DNA of 64,000 nt from Alphaproteobacteria bacterium. Lineage in GTDB: Bacteria; Pseudomonadota; Alphaproteobacteria; Micavibrionales; Micavibrionaceae. Below the pieces are notes generated by a model. That model was not told the origin of the DNA, ran no database searches, and saw only the letters and a program-made list of their open reading frames with translations. The stretch is from positions 124,001 through 188,000 of the forward strand of contig JAGNLJ010000002.1 of assembly GCA_017999645.1 (NCBI GenBank), read 5' to 3'. Shown here in pieces: positions 1 to 8,751 of the stretch. The position numbers were made by a program, and so were the translations under genes. The stretch's first letter is position 1. Every line of letters starts with the position of its first letter.

Positions 1-663
1 AAGAAGCAAATAAGTCGTCGGAAACTGAGGCCGTATCTGAACAATTGTATTAAATATGTTTATGGCATCATTGATATAACCCGCTTCCAGCCTGCAAACG
101 CCAAGCGCCAGCCTGCTGCGAGGATCTTCCGGATCCAGACGCGTGACCTGACTGAAATAAACTCCAGCTTCAGAAAATTGTTTTCCTATCATTAACTCCC
201 GGGCGTAGGCGGTCAGCGCTCTTGCATTCGATGGATCTTGTTTTCTCGCCTGGTTGTAATAATCCATCGCGTCATACGGATTCCCTGTTGCGGCGGACAT
301 ATCACCGCGAGCGATCTTCAAATCCGACTCGCTTCTCATGTACTTTGTGTAAACAGCTCGCAGAGTATCCAATGCCTGCAGATTGCCCTTTAATCCAATG
401 ATGGAATTTTTGATGTCTTGAATTTCGGGCGAAACACTTGATCCCCATGTATTAAGATAGCTATCCAAAGCTAGGAGGCCTTTCGCCTGATCCGCCCTAT
501 ATCTTTCAAGAGCTACCCCCAGGTCGTAGAATGCGGCCCGGTTTCTGTAATTTTTTTCCTCACATTGATCGATGCATATCTGCAAAAAATCGCGGACGGT
601 TTTTATTTCGCGGATTTCCTTCCGGCGGCGGGCGGACGTATCAAAAACTTCATAAAGCGGCAT
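1..663 (-). CDS. TPR-repeat protein, C-terminal part missing
   Basis: An open frame starts with ATG at 663 and runs off the left edge, giving 221 residues without a stop. Residues about 118-221 contain helix pairs with TPR spacing, for example the stretch around YYNQARKQDPSNARAL and the next two repeats ending in DPEDPR and RPQF. The N-terminal 110 residues are helical, with Cys30 and Cys34, and match nothing I recognise. No signal peptide is visible, so it is probably cytoplasmic or the soluble part of a larger protein. TPRs mediate protein-protein contacts; the partner cannot be told because the rest of the gene lies outside the window. Confidence 0.75.
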   Translation of the reverse strand, partial: MPLYEVFDTSARRRKEIREIKTVRDFLQICIDQCEEKNYRNRAAFYDLGVALERYRADQAKGLLALDSYLNTWGSSVSPEIQDIKNSIIGLKGNLQALDTLRAVYTKYMRSESDLKIARGDMSAATGNPYDAMDYYNQARKQDPSNARALTAYARELMIGKQFSEAGVYFSQVTRLDPEDPRSRLALGVCRLEAGYINDAINIFNTIVQIRPQFPTTYLLL

Positions 664-954
664 GCGGGTCCGTCTCCAATATTAGTGAGGCCACATACTA
701 AAAAGATTGCATGCAATATGTCAATTTTAATACTGAAGAAGTAAGTGTTAACGCCTTAACCGTTAAAAAGTCATGTCATATCAAATGCTTACAAAATACC
801 TCAAAAACGGCAATTTATACTCATTTTTTCGCCATAATTTGCCGCCATAGTAGTAATACAGGCAAAAGATACGGATTATATGGTTCCCTCTGTTGCCGGT
901 TAGCTCACACAGATTTGAAGCCGCTGCCCCCTACCAGGGCGGCGGTTTTCACTT
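664..954. other. Intergenic region, AT-rich, no gene seen
   Basis: These 291 bases separate the TPR gene from the exported HExxH protein, both on the minus strand. The segment is AT-rich between 690 and 880 and should carry the promoter of the TPR gene, but no convincing -35/-10 pair was picked out. Open frames crossing it on the plus strand begin in non-coding sequence, continue antisense to the next gene and look spurious. Confidence 0.4.
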
Positions 955-1728
955 TCAGCGGTATTTTTTCCGGGATTTCGACTGGGATTTGGGCGCGGAT
1001 GTCTGCCACTGGGGCAATTTCGCGCGCGACTCCCCGCATAACGCGCTGATGCGGGTGTATTCTTCGAGGCTGTCGATCCCCTGCTGGATCTCCATGCGCT
1101 CAAGCTGCATCTTGTTGTGCTCAAGCTCGACGACCTGCGCGATCACCTTGGTCATGCGGTCATTCATGCCCGGCACATGTTCGTCCGGCACGGGCGGCGT
1201 ACGGAACCCCCGGGCCTCAATAGCCGAATAAATCTTCTGCCCTACGATTTTCGCGTATTTATTCACGATCTGGCGGTCGGCATTCACATGCTTCATTTCA
1301 TGATCGAGCGTGACCTTACGCAGACATTGATCCTGATAAATTTCCCTGGCGATGACAATCGTGGGCGCGATTTCAATCCGTACATCGATGCTGTCATACC
1401 AGAGGCAGGATGTGCCCCGCACGTTCGTCTGACGGGAGATGCGAATCTGCGGCTTGATACTGACAGTGCCCTTCATATAGCCGTTAACGGATGTCACACC
1501 TGAAAACCCGTAGGGGTTGATGGTGTCCACTTCGGTGCTTTGAAGCTGGGCCATCGTTTTTGAGTAATCGTAGCGAACCTTTTCGGTGGCCGGGACGACG
1601 TTGATCTGGGCGGGCTTGACCAGCGGGCATGGATTTACAGGCTGACCGGACTGAGCCCATGCCGATCCGGCAGGCATTGCCGCCAGAGCTATGAATATTC
1701 CTGCAATCTGAAGAGAAAAATGCCGCAT
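955..1728 (-). CDS. Exported protein with HExxH motif (putative metallopeptidase)
   Basis: The chosen start gives 257 residues beginning with a clear signal peptide (MRHFSLQIAGIF, hydrophobic core, cleavage near AWA-QS). A longer frame to 1761 would put 11 extra residues before it, and an AAGG sequence lies 5 bases ahead of the ATG at 1728. Residues 143-147 read HEMKH, a zincin HExxH, inside TLDHEMKHVNAD, followed by a helical C-terminal half. The product is therefore probably a periplasmic zinc-dependent hydrolase, perhaps of the DUF922 type, but I cannot confirm a family. Neighbours give no pathway clue. Confidence 0.65.
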   Translation of the reverse strand: MRHFSLQIAGIFIALAAMPAGSAWAQSGQPVNPCPLVKPAQINVVPATEKVRYDYSKTMAQLQSTEVDTINPYGFSGVTSVNGYMKGTVSIKPQIRISRQTNVRGTSCLWYDSIDVRIEIAPTIVIAREIYQDQCLRKVTLDHEMKHVNADRQIVNKYAKIVGQKIYSAIEARGFRTPPVPDEHVPGMNDRMTKVIAQVVELEHNKMQLERMEIQQGIDSLEEYTRISALCGESRAKLPQWQTSAPKSQSKSRKKYR

Positions 1729-1870
1729 TGCCGCCTTTTTGAAACCCGCCCTTTCAATCATTTTACACCAAAAAACCCTTAGAAAACATTAGGAAAGATG
1801 GCGGCTGCGGCTTTGCGGCGGGGGTTCATATGTGCTAAATACAGGGAGGGACAACGCAAAGGAACATGCA

Positions 1871-2149
1871 ATGGGAATCATTTATACCCTTATCATCCTG
1901 GCTTATCAGATTTACGTCGGCATCATCTTGCTCCAGGTGGCGGTCAGCTGGCTGATCAATTTCGAAGTCATCAACGCCAACAATGAGCGCGCGCAGAATC
2001 TCGTCCAGCTCCTTAAAAAACTGACTGACCCGGTTTATAAACCGATCCAGAAATATGTTCCACCGATCGGGGGCATCGACATTACGCCGTTGATCGTCAT
2101 CGTTCTTCTGACGATTTTGAAAAGCGTTCTTATCAGCATCATTTACTAG
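1871..2149 (+). CDS. YggT family integral membrane protein
   Basis: A 92-residue protein with two membrane helices: residues about 3-25 ([19 protein letters not shown]) and about 65-90 ([18 protein letters not shown]). Between them is the family pattern of a VSWLINF segment, a [23 protein letters not shown] loop and a polar linker. The ATG at 1871 is preferred over an in-frame ATG at 1832 because AAAGGAAC lies just upstream at 1858-1865 and the family normally begins with the hydrophobic segment. YggT proteins are small envelope proteins linked in some bacteria to osmotic response or division-site organisation; the exact role here is unknown. FolD starts 8 bases downstream, so the two genes are probably co-transcribed. 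Confidence 0.85.
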   Translation: MGIIYTLIILAYQIYVGIILLQVAVSWLINFEVINANNERAQNLVQLLKKLTDPVYKPIQKYVPPIGGIDITPLIVIVLLTILKSVLISIIY

Positions 2150-2157
2150 GTTGTCTA

Positions 2158-3003
2158 ATGGCTAACGCGCGTATCATTGACGGCAAAGCTCTCGCCGCTG
2201 ATTTGCGCGCCGATATCGCGCGCAAAATTTCCGGCATAAAAACCAAGCCGGGTCTCGCCGTGATTTTGGTGGGCGACGATCCTGCATCGCATGTTTATGT
2301 CGGCAACAAGATCAAGGCCTGCAAGGAAGTCGGTATCGAAAGTTTCGAACACAGGATGGATGCGAATGTGTCGGCTTCCAAAATCCGCGACACGATCAGG
2401 CAACTTAATGCCGACCCGAAAGTGCACGGCATATTGATGCAATTGCCGCTGCCGGAGCATTTGTCGAAGAATGAAGACGAACTTGTGCAAACAATCGCGC
2501 CGGAAAAAGATGTCGACGGCCTTACGATTTCGAATGTAGGAAAACTGGTTGCAGGTTTGCCCGGCATGGTTCCCTGTACGCCGCAGGGCGCGTTGCTGCT
2601 CATCAAAAGCGTGACGAAGGATTTAGCGGGCCTGAATGCCGTGGTGATTGGCCGTTCGCTCCTGTTCGGGAAGCCGATGGCGCAATTGCTGCTGGCGGAG
2701 AACTGCACGGTGACGCAGGCGCATTCCAAAACGAAAAAACTGGATGAGGTATGCCGCGGTGCAGATATTCTAGTCGCCGCTGTCGGGCGACCTGAGATGG
2801 TCAAGCGCGAATGGATCAAGCCGGGAGCGATTGTCATTGATGTCGGGATCAACCGTTTAGACACCGGGAAGCTGACGGGCGATGTGGATTACAATGGCGC
2901 CGCTGAAGTCGCGGGCGCGATCACGCCGGTGCCGGGCGGCGTGGGACCGATGACCATTGCCTGCCTGATGGCGAATACGCTGAAAGCGGCGGGAAAATCC
3001 TAG
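2158..3003 (+). CDS. folD: Bifunctional methylene-THF dehydrogenase / methenyl-THF cyclohydrolase FolD
   Basis: A 281-residue protein of normal family length. It interconverts 5,10-methylene-THF, methenyl-THF and 10-formyl-THF in the cytoplasm, supplying one-carbon units for purine and formyl-methionine synthesis. The catalytic Tyr47 and Lys51 are present in [14 protein letters not shown]. The signatures [26 protein letters not shown] (Rossmann loop for NADP) and the C-terminal [13 protein letters not shown] are intact. It lies immediately after the yggT-like gene. Its stop overlaps the stop of the convergent exported protein by 4 bases. Confidence 0.97.
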   Translation: MANARIIDGKALAADLRADIARKISGIKTKPGLAVILVGDDPASHVYVGNKIKACKEVGIESFEHRMDANVSASKIRDTIRQLNADPKVHGILMQLPLPEHLSKNEDELVQTIAPEKDVDGLTISNVGKLVAGLPGMVPCTPQGALLLIKSVTKDLAGLNAVVIGRSLLFGKPMAQLLLAENCTVTQAHSKTKKLDEVCRGADILVAAVGRPEMVKREWIKPGAIVIDVGINRLDTGKLTGDVDYNGAAEVAGAITPVPGGVGPMTIACLMANTLKAAGKS

Positions 3004-3704
3004 TAGACCATCCCTGCGAAGGGGACATATTCATTGACGTAGCTGCGCGATTGCACTGCGGCGTTGAATATTCCAGCAAAAGCATTGCGATCGGCGGAGG
3101 TCTGGAATTCGAACCTGTCCGTTGCAAATACATAGCTGCCCTGGGCTTCAAGCAGGAATTCCAGAAGTTCCTTGTTCTTTTGAATCCATATCTGGCATTC
3201 AGAGAGGAAGGCCAGCGCCAGGCCTGAATTATATTTGAAACCGGTACGTATATTGGTCGGAGCGTTATTCTCCTGAATCAGCTTTGCAATCTCGGCATTC
3301 TCACGCAGAATTTCCCTGCGCCAGTAATCAAGAATGATATTGGCTTTTTTAACATTCGAGAGCTGTTCTTTTATCTTGGCCTCGTTGTTGAAAACCGAAG
3401 GGCCGGAGACATGCGCCATGTAGCGGCGCAGTTCATATCCGTAATGATCGTATTCAGGCGGGATATGAACCTTGATGCCGTGCAGAAGCCGGTCGACGCG
3501 TTCTTGAAGGCTGACGGGCGGATCCTGTTTCAAAAATTTTACCGGCTGAATATTCGGCTCGGGCGGTGGCTGGTATCTTAAAATAAGAGGATTATTCGCA
3601 TCCAGCGATGGTCCGCCATGCAAATCTCTTTCGGCCAAGGCGGGATAAGGCGCGAAGGCGACAAGCAGCACAATGATCAGGAGAGTTTGTCTCATTAAAT
3701 TCAT
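3000..3704 (-). CDS. Exported protein of unknown function
   Basis: The preferred start at 3704 gives 234 residues ([20 protein letters not shown]); an in-frame upstream start at 3728 is less likely. The first 25 residues form a Sec signal peptide with a probable cleavage after PALA. The mature part is mainly helical, rich in Asn, Glu and Tyr, with a proline-rich segment ([11 protein letters not shown]) near its N-terminus, and has no membrane helix. It is convergent with folD, overlapping by 4 bases, and lies upstream of nothing on the same strand. I do not recognise the family. Confidence 0.7.
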   Translation of the reverse strand: MNLMRQTLLIIVLLVAFAPYPALAERDLHGGPSLDANNPLILRYQPPPEPNIQPVKFLKQDPPVSLQERVDRLLHGIKVHIPPEYDHYGYELRRYMAHVSGPSVFNNEAKIKEQLSNVKKANIILDYWRREILRENAEIAKLIQENNAPTNIRTGFKYNSGLALAFLSECQIWIQKNKELLEFLLEAQGSYVFATDRFEFQTSADRNAFAGIFNAAVQSRSYVNEYVPFAGMVY

Positions 3705-3761
3705 TATACAGCACGCCCCCGTACGCAATCCAGTTTTCGATTGTTAAGTATTTGGCTGTAT

Positions 3762-5222
3762 TTATTCGCCTTGCGCGACCGTAAACCCGGGAACGCCGTT
3801 GAATTTGTTCAGCATAATGGCGTTCGTGAAGTTCATGTCGGCTTTATTAAGGCGGTCGATCAGCGCGATAACCTGCGAGGTTCTGACAGTCGAGCCGTCC
3901 TTACCCTTAAATCGCAACCGCCAGTTGTCGGAGCAGAATGTCTCCGGATTTCCATCCGGCCAGACTTTCGTGCCGCGATTCGAGATCATCGCGAGTTCCA
4001 GATTGTCGGTGACGCAGGGCATAATTTTCTCGACGAGTTTTTCCACCGTATTGCCCCAGTTCATCCCGATATCGACGCCGACGCGTTCGATCTTGTCATC
4101 CTTGTAAGCCTTGAGCGGCGGCAGATCCATGCCGCCGGATTTCGCAGCGCTGTAATCGACAGCTTTCATACGCTCGGGCTTTTGACCGAGACGCTCGATG
4201 ACGGCTTTGCAGAAACCGTCGGTGCCGACTTTTTCTTTCGAGGTTTTGGTGCGGAAAACGTCGCCGGTGTGGATTCCGTCCTCGATTGTTTTCAGCCACG
4301 CGTTGTGAATGTTGGTGGCGGCGTCGCCCTGGCCGATATGGACCAGCATCATGATTGCACCGAGCAGCAGACCGGACGGATTGGCGATGCCCTTACCCGC
4401 GATGTCGGGCGCGGAGCCGTGGACGGCTTCGAACATTGCGAAATCGACACCGATATTGCTGGAGCCGCCAAGACCAACGGAGCCTGTGACCTCCGCCGCA
4501 ACGTCGGAGAGAATGTCGCCGTAAAGATTGGGGAGCACGATCATGTCGAACATGTGGGGCGAATTGGCAACCTTGGCCGTGCCGATGTCGATGATCATGT
4601 GGTCTTGCTTGATGTCCGGATATTCCTTGCCGATTTCATCGAATATTTTGTGAAAGAGGCCATCGGACAATTTCATGATGTTGTCCTTGCTCATGCATGT
4701 CAGTTTTTTGCGGCCGTTGGCGCGCGCGTATTCAAAGGCATATCTGACGATGCGCTCGGTGCCGGGGCGGGAAATCAATTTGATCGAGGCCATGACCTCT
4801 TGTGACTCGCGGTATTCAATACCGCCATAAAGGTCTTCTTCGTTCTCGCGGATGATGACCATGTCCATGTTGGGATGGTTCGTCTCGACATAGGGCGCAT
4901 AGGAAACGCACGGGCGGACGTTGGCATATAATGAGAGCGATTTGCGGATGGTGACGTTGAGGGATTTGAACCCGCCCCCCTGCGGCGTGGTGATCGGCGC
5001 TTTCAAAAAGACGCGCGTGCGGCGCAGGGATTCCCACGAGGAGTCCTCGATGCCGTTTTTCACGCCCTTGTCATAGACGCTCATGCCGATGGCGATTTCC
5101 TCGATTTCGAGTTTTGCGCCTCCCGCCTCGAGAATTTTCAGCGTCGCGGCCATGATTTCCGGCCCGATGCCGTCGCCGTGCGCAACTGTGATTGGAACTG
5201 ATTTTGATGATTTACCGAACAT
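3762..5222 (-). CDS. icd: NADP-dependent isocitrate dehydrogenase, long (two-domain) type
   Basis: A 486-residue protein that oxidatively decarboxylates isocitrate to 2-oxoglutarate in the TCA cycle. The N-terminal 340 residues are the isocitrate/isopropylmalate dehydrogenase fold, with HGDGIGPEI at 15-23, TIRKSLSLYANVRPC near 91-105 (substrate arginines), the metal-binding IVLPNLYGDILSD and the nucleotide loop EAVHGSAPDIAGKG. About 140 further residues (from DYSAAKSGGMDLPPLKAY) form the extra C-terminal domain seen in Thermus and Rickettsia IDH. That separates it from the short E. coli form and from the eukaryote-like NADP-IDH common in other alphaproteobacteria. It is a single gene with 49 bases between it and nhaA. 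Confidence 0.93.
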   Translation of the reverse strand: MFGKSSKSVPITVAHGDGIGPEIMAATLKILEAGGAKLEIEEIAIGMSVYDKGVKNGIEDSSWESLRRTRVFLKAPITTPQGGGFKSLNVTIRKSLSLYANVRPCVSYAPYVETNHPNMDMVIIRENEEDLYGGIEYRESQEVMASIKLISRPGTERIVRYAFEYARANGRKKLTCMSKDNIMKLSDGLFHKIFDEIGKEYPDIKQDHMIIDIGTAKVANSPHMFDMIVLPNLYGDILSDVAAEVTGSVGLGGSSNIGVDFAMFEAVHGSAPDIAGKGIANPSGLLLGAIMMLVHIGQGDAATNIHNAWLKTIEDGIHTGDVFRTKTSKEKVGTDGFCKAVIERLGQKPERMKAVDYSAAKSGGMDLPPLKAYKDDKIERVGVDIGMNWGNTVEKLVEKIMPCVTDNLELAMISNRGTKVWPDGNPETFCSDNWRLRFKGKDGSTVRTSQVIALIDRLNKADMNFTNAIMLNKFNGVPGFTVAQGE

Positions 5223-5271
5223 AAGAACCCCCGTAATTGAGCGGTGATTCTATCATTGTTTCATGAGTCTG

Positions 5272-6453
5272 TCATTGCCCTCTGGAAGAGAGGCGGATGA
5301 TTCCATAACCAATCACAGCAGAGAGGATGGACCCGGCCAGAACGCCGAGCCGGATTTCGGCCTGTTGCTCAATCCCGCTGAACGCCAGCCCGCCGATAAA
5401 GAGCGACATCGTGAAGCCGATGCCGCAGAGGATGGACATGCCGTAGAGCTGCTTCCATGACGTGTCTTTTGGCATGGGGCAAAGGCCGGATTTGATCGCG
5501 CCATATAATGTGCCGTAGATGCCGATCTGCTTGCCGATGAAAAGCCCGGCGATAATGCCGAGGGTTAACGGGTCGAGCAAAGAGTGAAGGCCCATGCCCG
5601 TGAACGGCACGCCCGCATTGGCGAAGGCAAAAACCGGCAGGATTAGAAACGCCACCCACGGGTGGATTTTGTGAATGAGGGTTTCAACCGGAGAATGCTC
5701 TGGGTCTTTCGCGCTGCGCACAGGGATAAACATTGCCACCGCCACGCCCGCTAATGTCGCGTGAACACCGGATTTCAGAACAGCCAGCCATAAAATCATG
5801 CCGAGAATAATGTAAGGGGCGGTACGCATTACCTGCCAGCGGTTCAGCATAAACAAGGCAACCAGCAGCACGATCACAAGATAAAAAGAGCCGAAAAATA
5901 TGTTGCCGGAATAAAAGAGGGCAATGACGATGATGGCACCGAGATCATCCAGAACGGCAATTGCAGTCAGGAGAATTTTCAGTTGGATGGGCACCCTGCT
6001 CCCGAGGAGCGCGAGCACACCAAGTGCGAATGCAATGTCAGTAGCCGTGGGAATGGCCCAGCCGGACAGGTTGCCGGGGGCATCGCGGTTGATGAACCAG
6101 AAAATCGCAGCGGGGACCGCCATGCCGCCAACCGCCACCAGCGCGGGCAGCAGGGCCTGTGACGGGGTGGATAATTCGCCCTCGACAAACTCCCTTTTTA
6201 TCTCCAGCCCGACAAGGAAAAAGAAAATCGCCATAAAGCCATCGTTGATCCAGTGCAGGATCGACTTGGTGACCTCGATATCCATGCCTGCACCTTCATT
6301 AATGAAGCCGATGCGGAAATGAACCTCATGCAGGATATAATCGTAAATACCGTAAAGCGGCGTGTTGGCAATGATGATGGCCGCCATGGCGGAGAAAACA
6401 AGTAAAACCCCCGAAAACGATTCAAGCCTGATAAAATCGACGATCTTTTTCAT
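5272..6453 (-). CDS. nhaA: Na+/H+ antiporter NhaA
   Basis: A 393-residue inner-membrane protein that expels sodium in exchange for protons and supports pH and salt homeostasis. The signature AIAVLDDLGAIIVIALFY carries the paired aspartates (Asp169, Asp170), which correspond to E. coli Asp163/164. The unwound-helix motif TATDIAFALGVLALLG is present from residue 136, and the rest is about 12 hydrophobic helices. No good Shine-Dalgarno precedes the ATG at 6453. Instead TATAAT lies at 6459-6464, 5 bases before it, and the phage holin gene ends only 12 bases upstream on the same strand. Expression from a leaderless or phage-read-through transcript is therefore possible. Confidence 0.96.
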   Translation of the reverse strand: MKKIVDFIRLESFSGVLLVFSAMAAIIIANTPLYGIYDYILHEVHFRIGFINEGAGMDIEVTKSILHWINDGFMAIFFFLVGLEIKREFVEGELSTPSQALLPALVAVGGMAVPAAIFWFINRDAPGNLSGWAIPTATDIAFALGVLALLGSRVPIQLKILLTAIAVLDDLGAIIVIALFYSGNIFFGSFYLVIVLLVALFMLNRWQVMRTAPYIILGMILWLAVLKSGVHATLAGVAVAMFIPVRSAKDPEHSPVETLIHKIHPWVAFLILPVFAFANAGVPFTGMGLHSLLDPLTLGIIAGLFIGKQIGIYGTLYGAIKSGLCPMPKDTSWKQLYGMSILCGIGFTMSLFIGGLAFSGIEQQAEIRLGVLAGSILSAVIGYGIIRLSSRGQ

Positions 6454-6465
6454 GGAGGGATTATA

Positions 6466-6993
6466 TCATGATTTTATTTTGTTCCAGCCGATAATTTCCG
6501 GCCCGGAAGATGATTTTTTTTCCTCGCTTCTTTTATAAACATATATACCAAGCACTGAAAGTCCCATGCCCCAGATAACACTGAGATTGCCCATGGCATT
6601 CAGTACGAAGGCGGATTTTTCCGTGTGGAAGACGATGACGTAGGCGATGGCGAGCATCTGCGCCGCCCAGGTGACTGCCATAAAGTACCCGAAAGTGGGA
6701 CGCATGCGGCGGACGAATTTATCGTCGGAGGCGATTTCGGCGCGGAGACTCTGGCCGGTTTCGGATAAAATCGTTTGATGCTGCTGAATTTCAAGCTCGG
6801 CCATTTTTTCCGCGTGACGATTAGCCTCGGCGATTTTCTCGGCGGAAATTTCTCCGGTCTGAATCGCGCCAGTGATTTTGCCGAGCGCATCGGCGGCGCT
6901 TATGCCGATGGGCGAGTCCATTTTCTGGATGGCTTCGGTGACGATGGCGATTAAAACCGGCACGCCGATTTGCGCTATGAGTTGAGGAAGCAT
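6466..6993 (-). CDS. Phage / GTA-type 3TM holin
   Basis: A 175-residue protein with an N-terminal hydrophobic segment (LPQLIAQIGVPVLIAIV), a charged helix rich in Ala, Glu and Lys (residues 35-95), then two strong membrane helices at about 104-126 (FGYFMAVTWAAQMLAIAYVI) and 134-155 (MGNLSVIWGMGLSVLGIYVY). This layout, with RRMRPTFGYFMA before helix two, fits the holin family first described for gene transfer agent release (GTA_holin_3TM). Holins form inner-membrane holes that let endolysins reach the wall. AAGGAG lies about 10 bases before the ATG. It is the last gene of the phage block, next to nhaA. Confidence 0.8.
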   Translation of the reverse strand: MLPQLIAQIGVPVLIAIVTEAIQKMDSPIGISAADALGKITGAIQTGEISAEKIAEANRHAEKMAELEIQQHQTILSETGQSLRAEIASDDKFVRRMRPTFGYFMAVTWAAQMLAIAYVIVFHTEKSAFVLNAMGNLSVIWGMGLSVLGIYVYKRSEEKKSSSGPEIIGWNKIKS

Positions 6994-7108
6994 GACAATA
7001 ATACTCCTTTACCGCGAATTGCGGTGCGTTAAAGTTGAAAAAATGGGATTTTTCTAGCGAAGCCACAAGCTTCTTGCAGGCGCCACAACCATAAGATAAT
7101 TTCAGTCC

Positions 7109-7567
7109 ATGCGAATTATTTTATTAGCCGTTTTAATATCGTTTTTCTTCGCCACCCCCGCGAGAGCGGAGGAGGATGAATACGCGGTTAAACGTGAAAA
7201 AGCAGAGAAGCACACTCAAAAAATTATTGAGGCATGCGAAGCCCCATCAAGAGAAGATTGGGATAGCGGCGTTACGTCCCGTATGCGCGAAGGTTCTTAT
7301 AAAAAAATAGAATGCCTCACAAAAGAGATTAATAGTATTGCAAAAACAATTTTACACCCCGATGAGGTAAAAGAGTTTTCCGAATATGTAGATAAATATA
7401 CAGAGAATTCTTACTATATTTACAATACCATACATAATTCCAATAAATCTTGTACTCCATGTGGAACAATGTATCATGTTTTGTATTTAGGCGACGTTAC
7501 TGAAGTTTTAGAAAATTTACTTAAAAGAATGCTTTTGACCGCATATTTTGAAGATATTCTACAATGA
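7109..7567 (+). CDS. Small exported protein, phage-borne, unknown
   Basis: A 152-residue protein on the strand opposite to the phage operon. It begins with a short signal peptide (MRIILLAVLISFFFATPARA, cleavage before EEDE), so the mature protein of about 132 residues is periplasmic or secreted. Four Cys are present (one in IIEACEAP, one in KKIECLTK, a pair in SCTPCG), suggesting disulfides. The coding sequence is clearly AT-rich compared with phage core genes. GATAAT at 7092-7097 could be its -10. Position and composition suggest a moron or cargo gene; an inhibitor of wall-degrading enzymes or an immunity protein is possible but unproven. Confidence 0.6.
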   Translation: MRIILLAVLISFFFATPARAEEDEYAVKREKAEKHTQKIIEACEAPSREDWDSGVTSRMREGSYKKIECLTKEINSIAKTILHPDEVKEFSEYVDKYTENSYYIYNTIHNSNKSCTPCGTMYHVLYLGDVTEVLENLLKRMLLTAYFEDILQ

Positions 7568-7572
7568 AATTT

Positions 7573-7836
7573 TTATTTTCTTAATTTTTTTGTTAGCTTC
7601 GCCAAAAGAAAAAGCAACAAGAATGGGCTGAATATGGTCAAACACCAGGATACAAAAACAAGATAGAGAGACCAAAAATTTGAAGTAAATTCTTCCTGAG
7701 GATTATGGGTCACAGCTATAAGACTCATAATAAACCCTGCCCCACAAGCAAGAAGAAAGCCTGAGAGTAAAAAGATTTTACCTTTACTTACGCTCCCAAG
7801 ACCTCTCTTTATATATTGACGCAACCCTAGCTCCAT
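7573..7836 (-). CDS. Two-helix membrane protein overlapping the transglycosylase-like gene
   Basis: An 87-residue protein with two hydrophobic helices, about 20-43 (KIFLLSGFLLACGAGFIMSL) and 56-78 (LYLVFVSWCLTIFSPFLLLF), and a basic C-terminus ending KLTKKLRK. Its first 17 codons overlap the end of the upstream transglycosylase-like gene in another frame (7784-7836), implying translational coupling. No in-frame start after the overlap would keep both helices. The same arrangement (SLT-type protein overlapped by a two-helix membrane protein) recurs at 12152-13073. It could be an accessory holin, a lysis regulator or an immunity-type protein for the enzyme. Confidence 0.6.
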   Translation of the reverse strand: MELGLRQYIKRGLGSVSKGKIFLLSGFLLACGAGFIMSLIAVTHNPQEEFTSNFWSLYLVFVSWCLTIFSPFLLLFLLAKLTKKLRK

Positions 7837-8746
7837 AATCGCTTACTTTCGTAGTTCCTAGATTATTATACAGTGTTGCAATTTTTTTAATATCGCCATC
7901 TAAAACTTGCTTTTTAATTCTTTTAAGCAGCGCAATTCCAACCTGAATATTGGTTTCAGGATCACGCAAATCACCCCGGCTGAAACCTAAATCCTTCCAA
8001 TATTCAACATTAACATTCATGGGCTGAACACTTTTATTCATGCGTACCGCGCTTGGGATAGCATCATAATATCCATGAGTTGTTTCAGCATACATTATTG
8101 CCTTAACCAAGTCAGGATCAACATCTGCTTTTTTTGCTTTTTCTTTTATTATGTTTTCGTATTTCTTTACCTGACTAAATTTGTGAATTTCATACCATGG
8201 CTTACTTCCTTTCGCATCTGGATTAGACATTATCGGAAAGCCTACAGTTCGATCGTTTATAATAATCTTTTTTCTTTCTTGAGAGCTTAAGGCAGGAACT
8301 GGCGGGCCATAAGGTTCTGGCGGTTTGGTTTTGGCATTAGGCGCGGTTTTTTTCTCGCTCGCCTGATTTAGATTGTTGATGCCGGTGGAAATTTTATCCA
8401 GATTAACGTTTATACCTGCGAAGGGTCTGAACTCCGGGCGCGGCAAGGAGCGAGATGTTGCGGAAACCGGCACGAAAGGCGGCGTGCGCGCCATGTCTTG
8501 CAGGTCGCGGGACAGGCTGCGCTCGGTTTCGCCGCCGGGGCGCATCCAGCCATCGATTTTAAGGCCGCGGTCGCGCTGATATTCCCGTATTGAACCATCA
8601 AGTTCCCTGGTGACATAGCCATGCGGCTCGGGCCTGCTTGCGAAATCGAACCGGCCCAGCCTTTCGAGCGCGGATTTGACCTGCAGGACATCGTCCTCGA
8701 AATTTTGCATCATGTTGCCGATTGTGCCGGTGATTTGTCTGAACAT
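7784..8746 (-). CDS. Phage peptidoglycan-binding / lytic transglycosylase-like protein
   Basis: The chosen start at 8746 (MFRQITGTIG) gives 320 residues; the longer frame to 9010 overlaps the SleB-type hydrolase gene and reads as its shadow. Residues about 16-83 resemble a PG_binding_1 domain (VKSALERLG, YQRDRGLKIDG, PGGET). A proline-rich linker with PEPYGPP (144-150) follows. Residues about 195-320 look like an SLT lysozyme-like domain: VDPDLVKAIMYAETTHG with probable catalytic Glu221, then QPMNV and DPETNIQVGIALL. Base composition changes sharply near 8340: the N-terminal half is GC-rich and the C-terminal half AT-rich, as in genes whose 3' end has been replaced. Confidence 0.72.
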   Translation of the reverse strand: MFRQITGTIGNMMQNFEDDVLQVKSALERLGRFDFASRPEPHGYVTRELDGSIREYQRDRGLKIDGWMRPGGETERSLSRDLQDMARTPPFVPVSATSRSLPRPEFRPFAGINVNLDKISTGINNLNQASEKKTAPNAKTKPPEPYGPPVPALSSQERKKIIINDRTVGFPIMSNPDAKGSKPWYEIHKFSQVKKYENIIKEKAKKADVDPDLVKAIMYAETTHGYYDAIPSAVRMNKSVQPMNVNVEYWKDLGFSRGDLRDPETNIQVGIALLKRIKKQVLDGDIKKIATLYNNLGTTKVSDYGARVASIYKERSWERK

Positions 8747-8751
8747 AGAGT

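Noticed and set aside
3741..4805. 354-codon open frame on the plus strand opposite icd
   Set aside because: It is antisense to a clear isocitrate dehydrogenase; the translation is low-complexity and matches no family. It reflects codon bias of the real gene.
7059..7073. Small hairpin GAAGC/GCTTC before the exported phage protein
   Set aside because: Only a 5-base stem; no adjacent T run and no second copy found, so no function is claimed.
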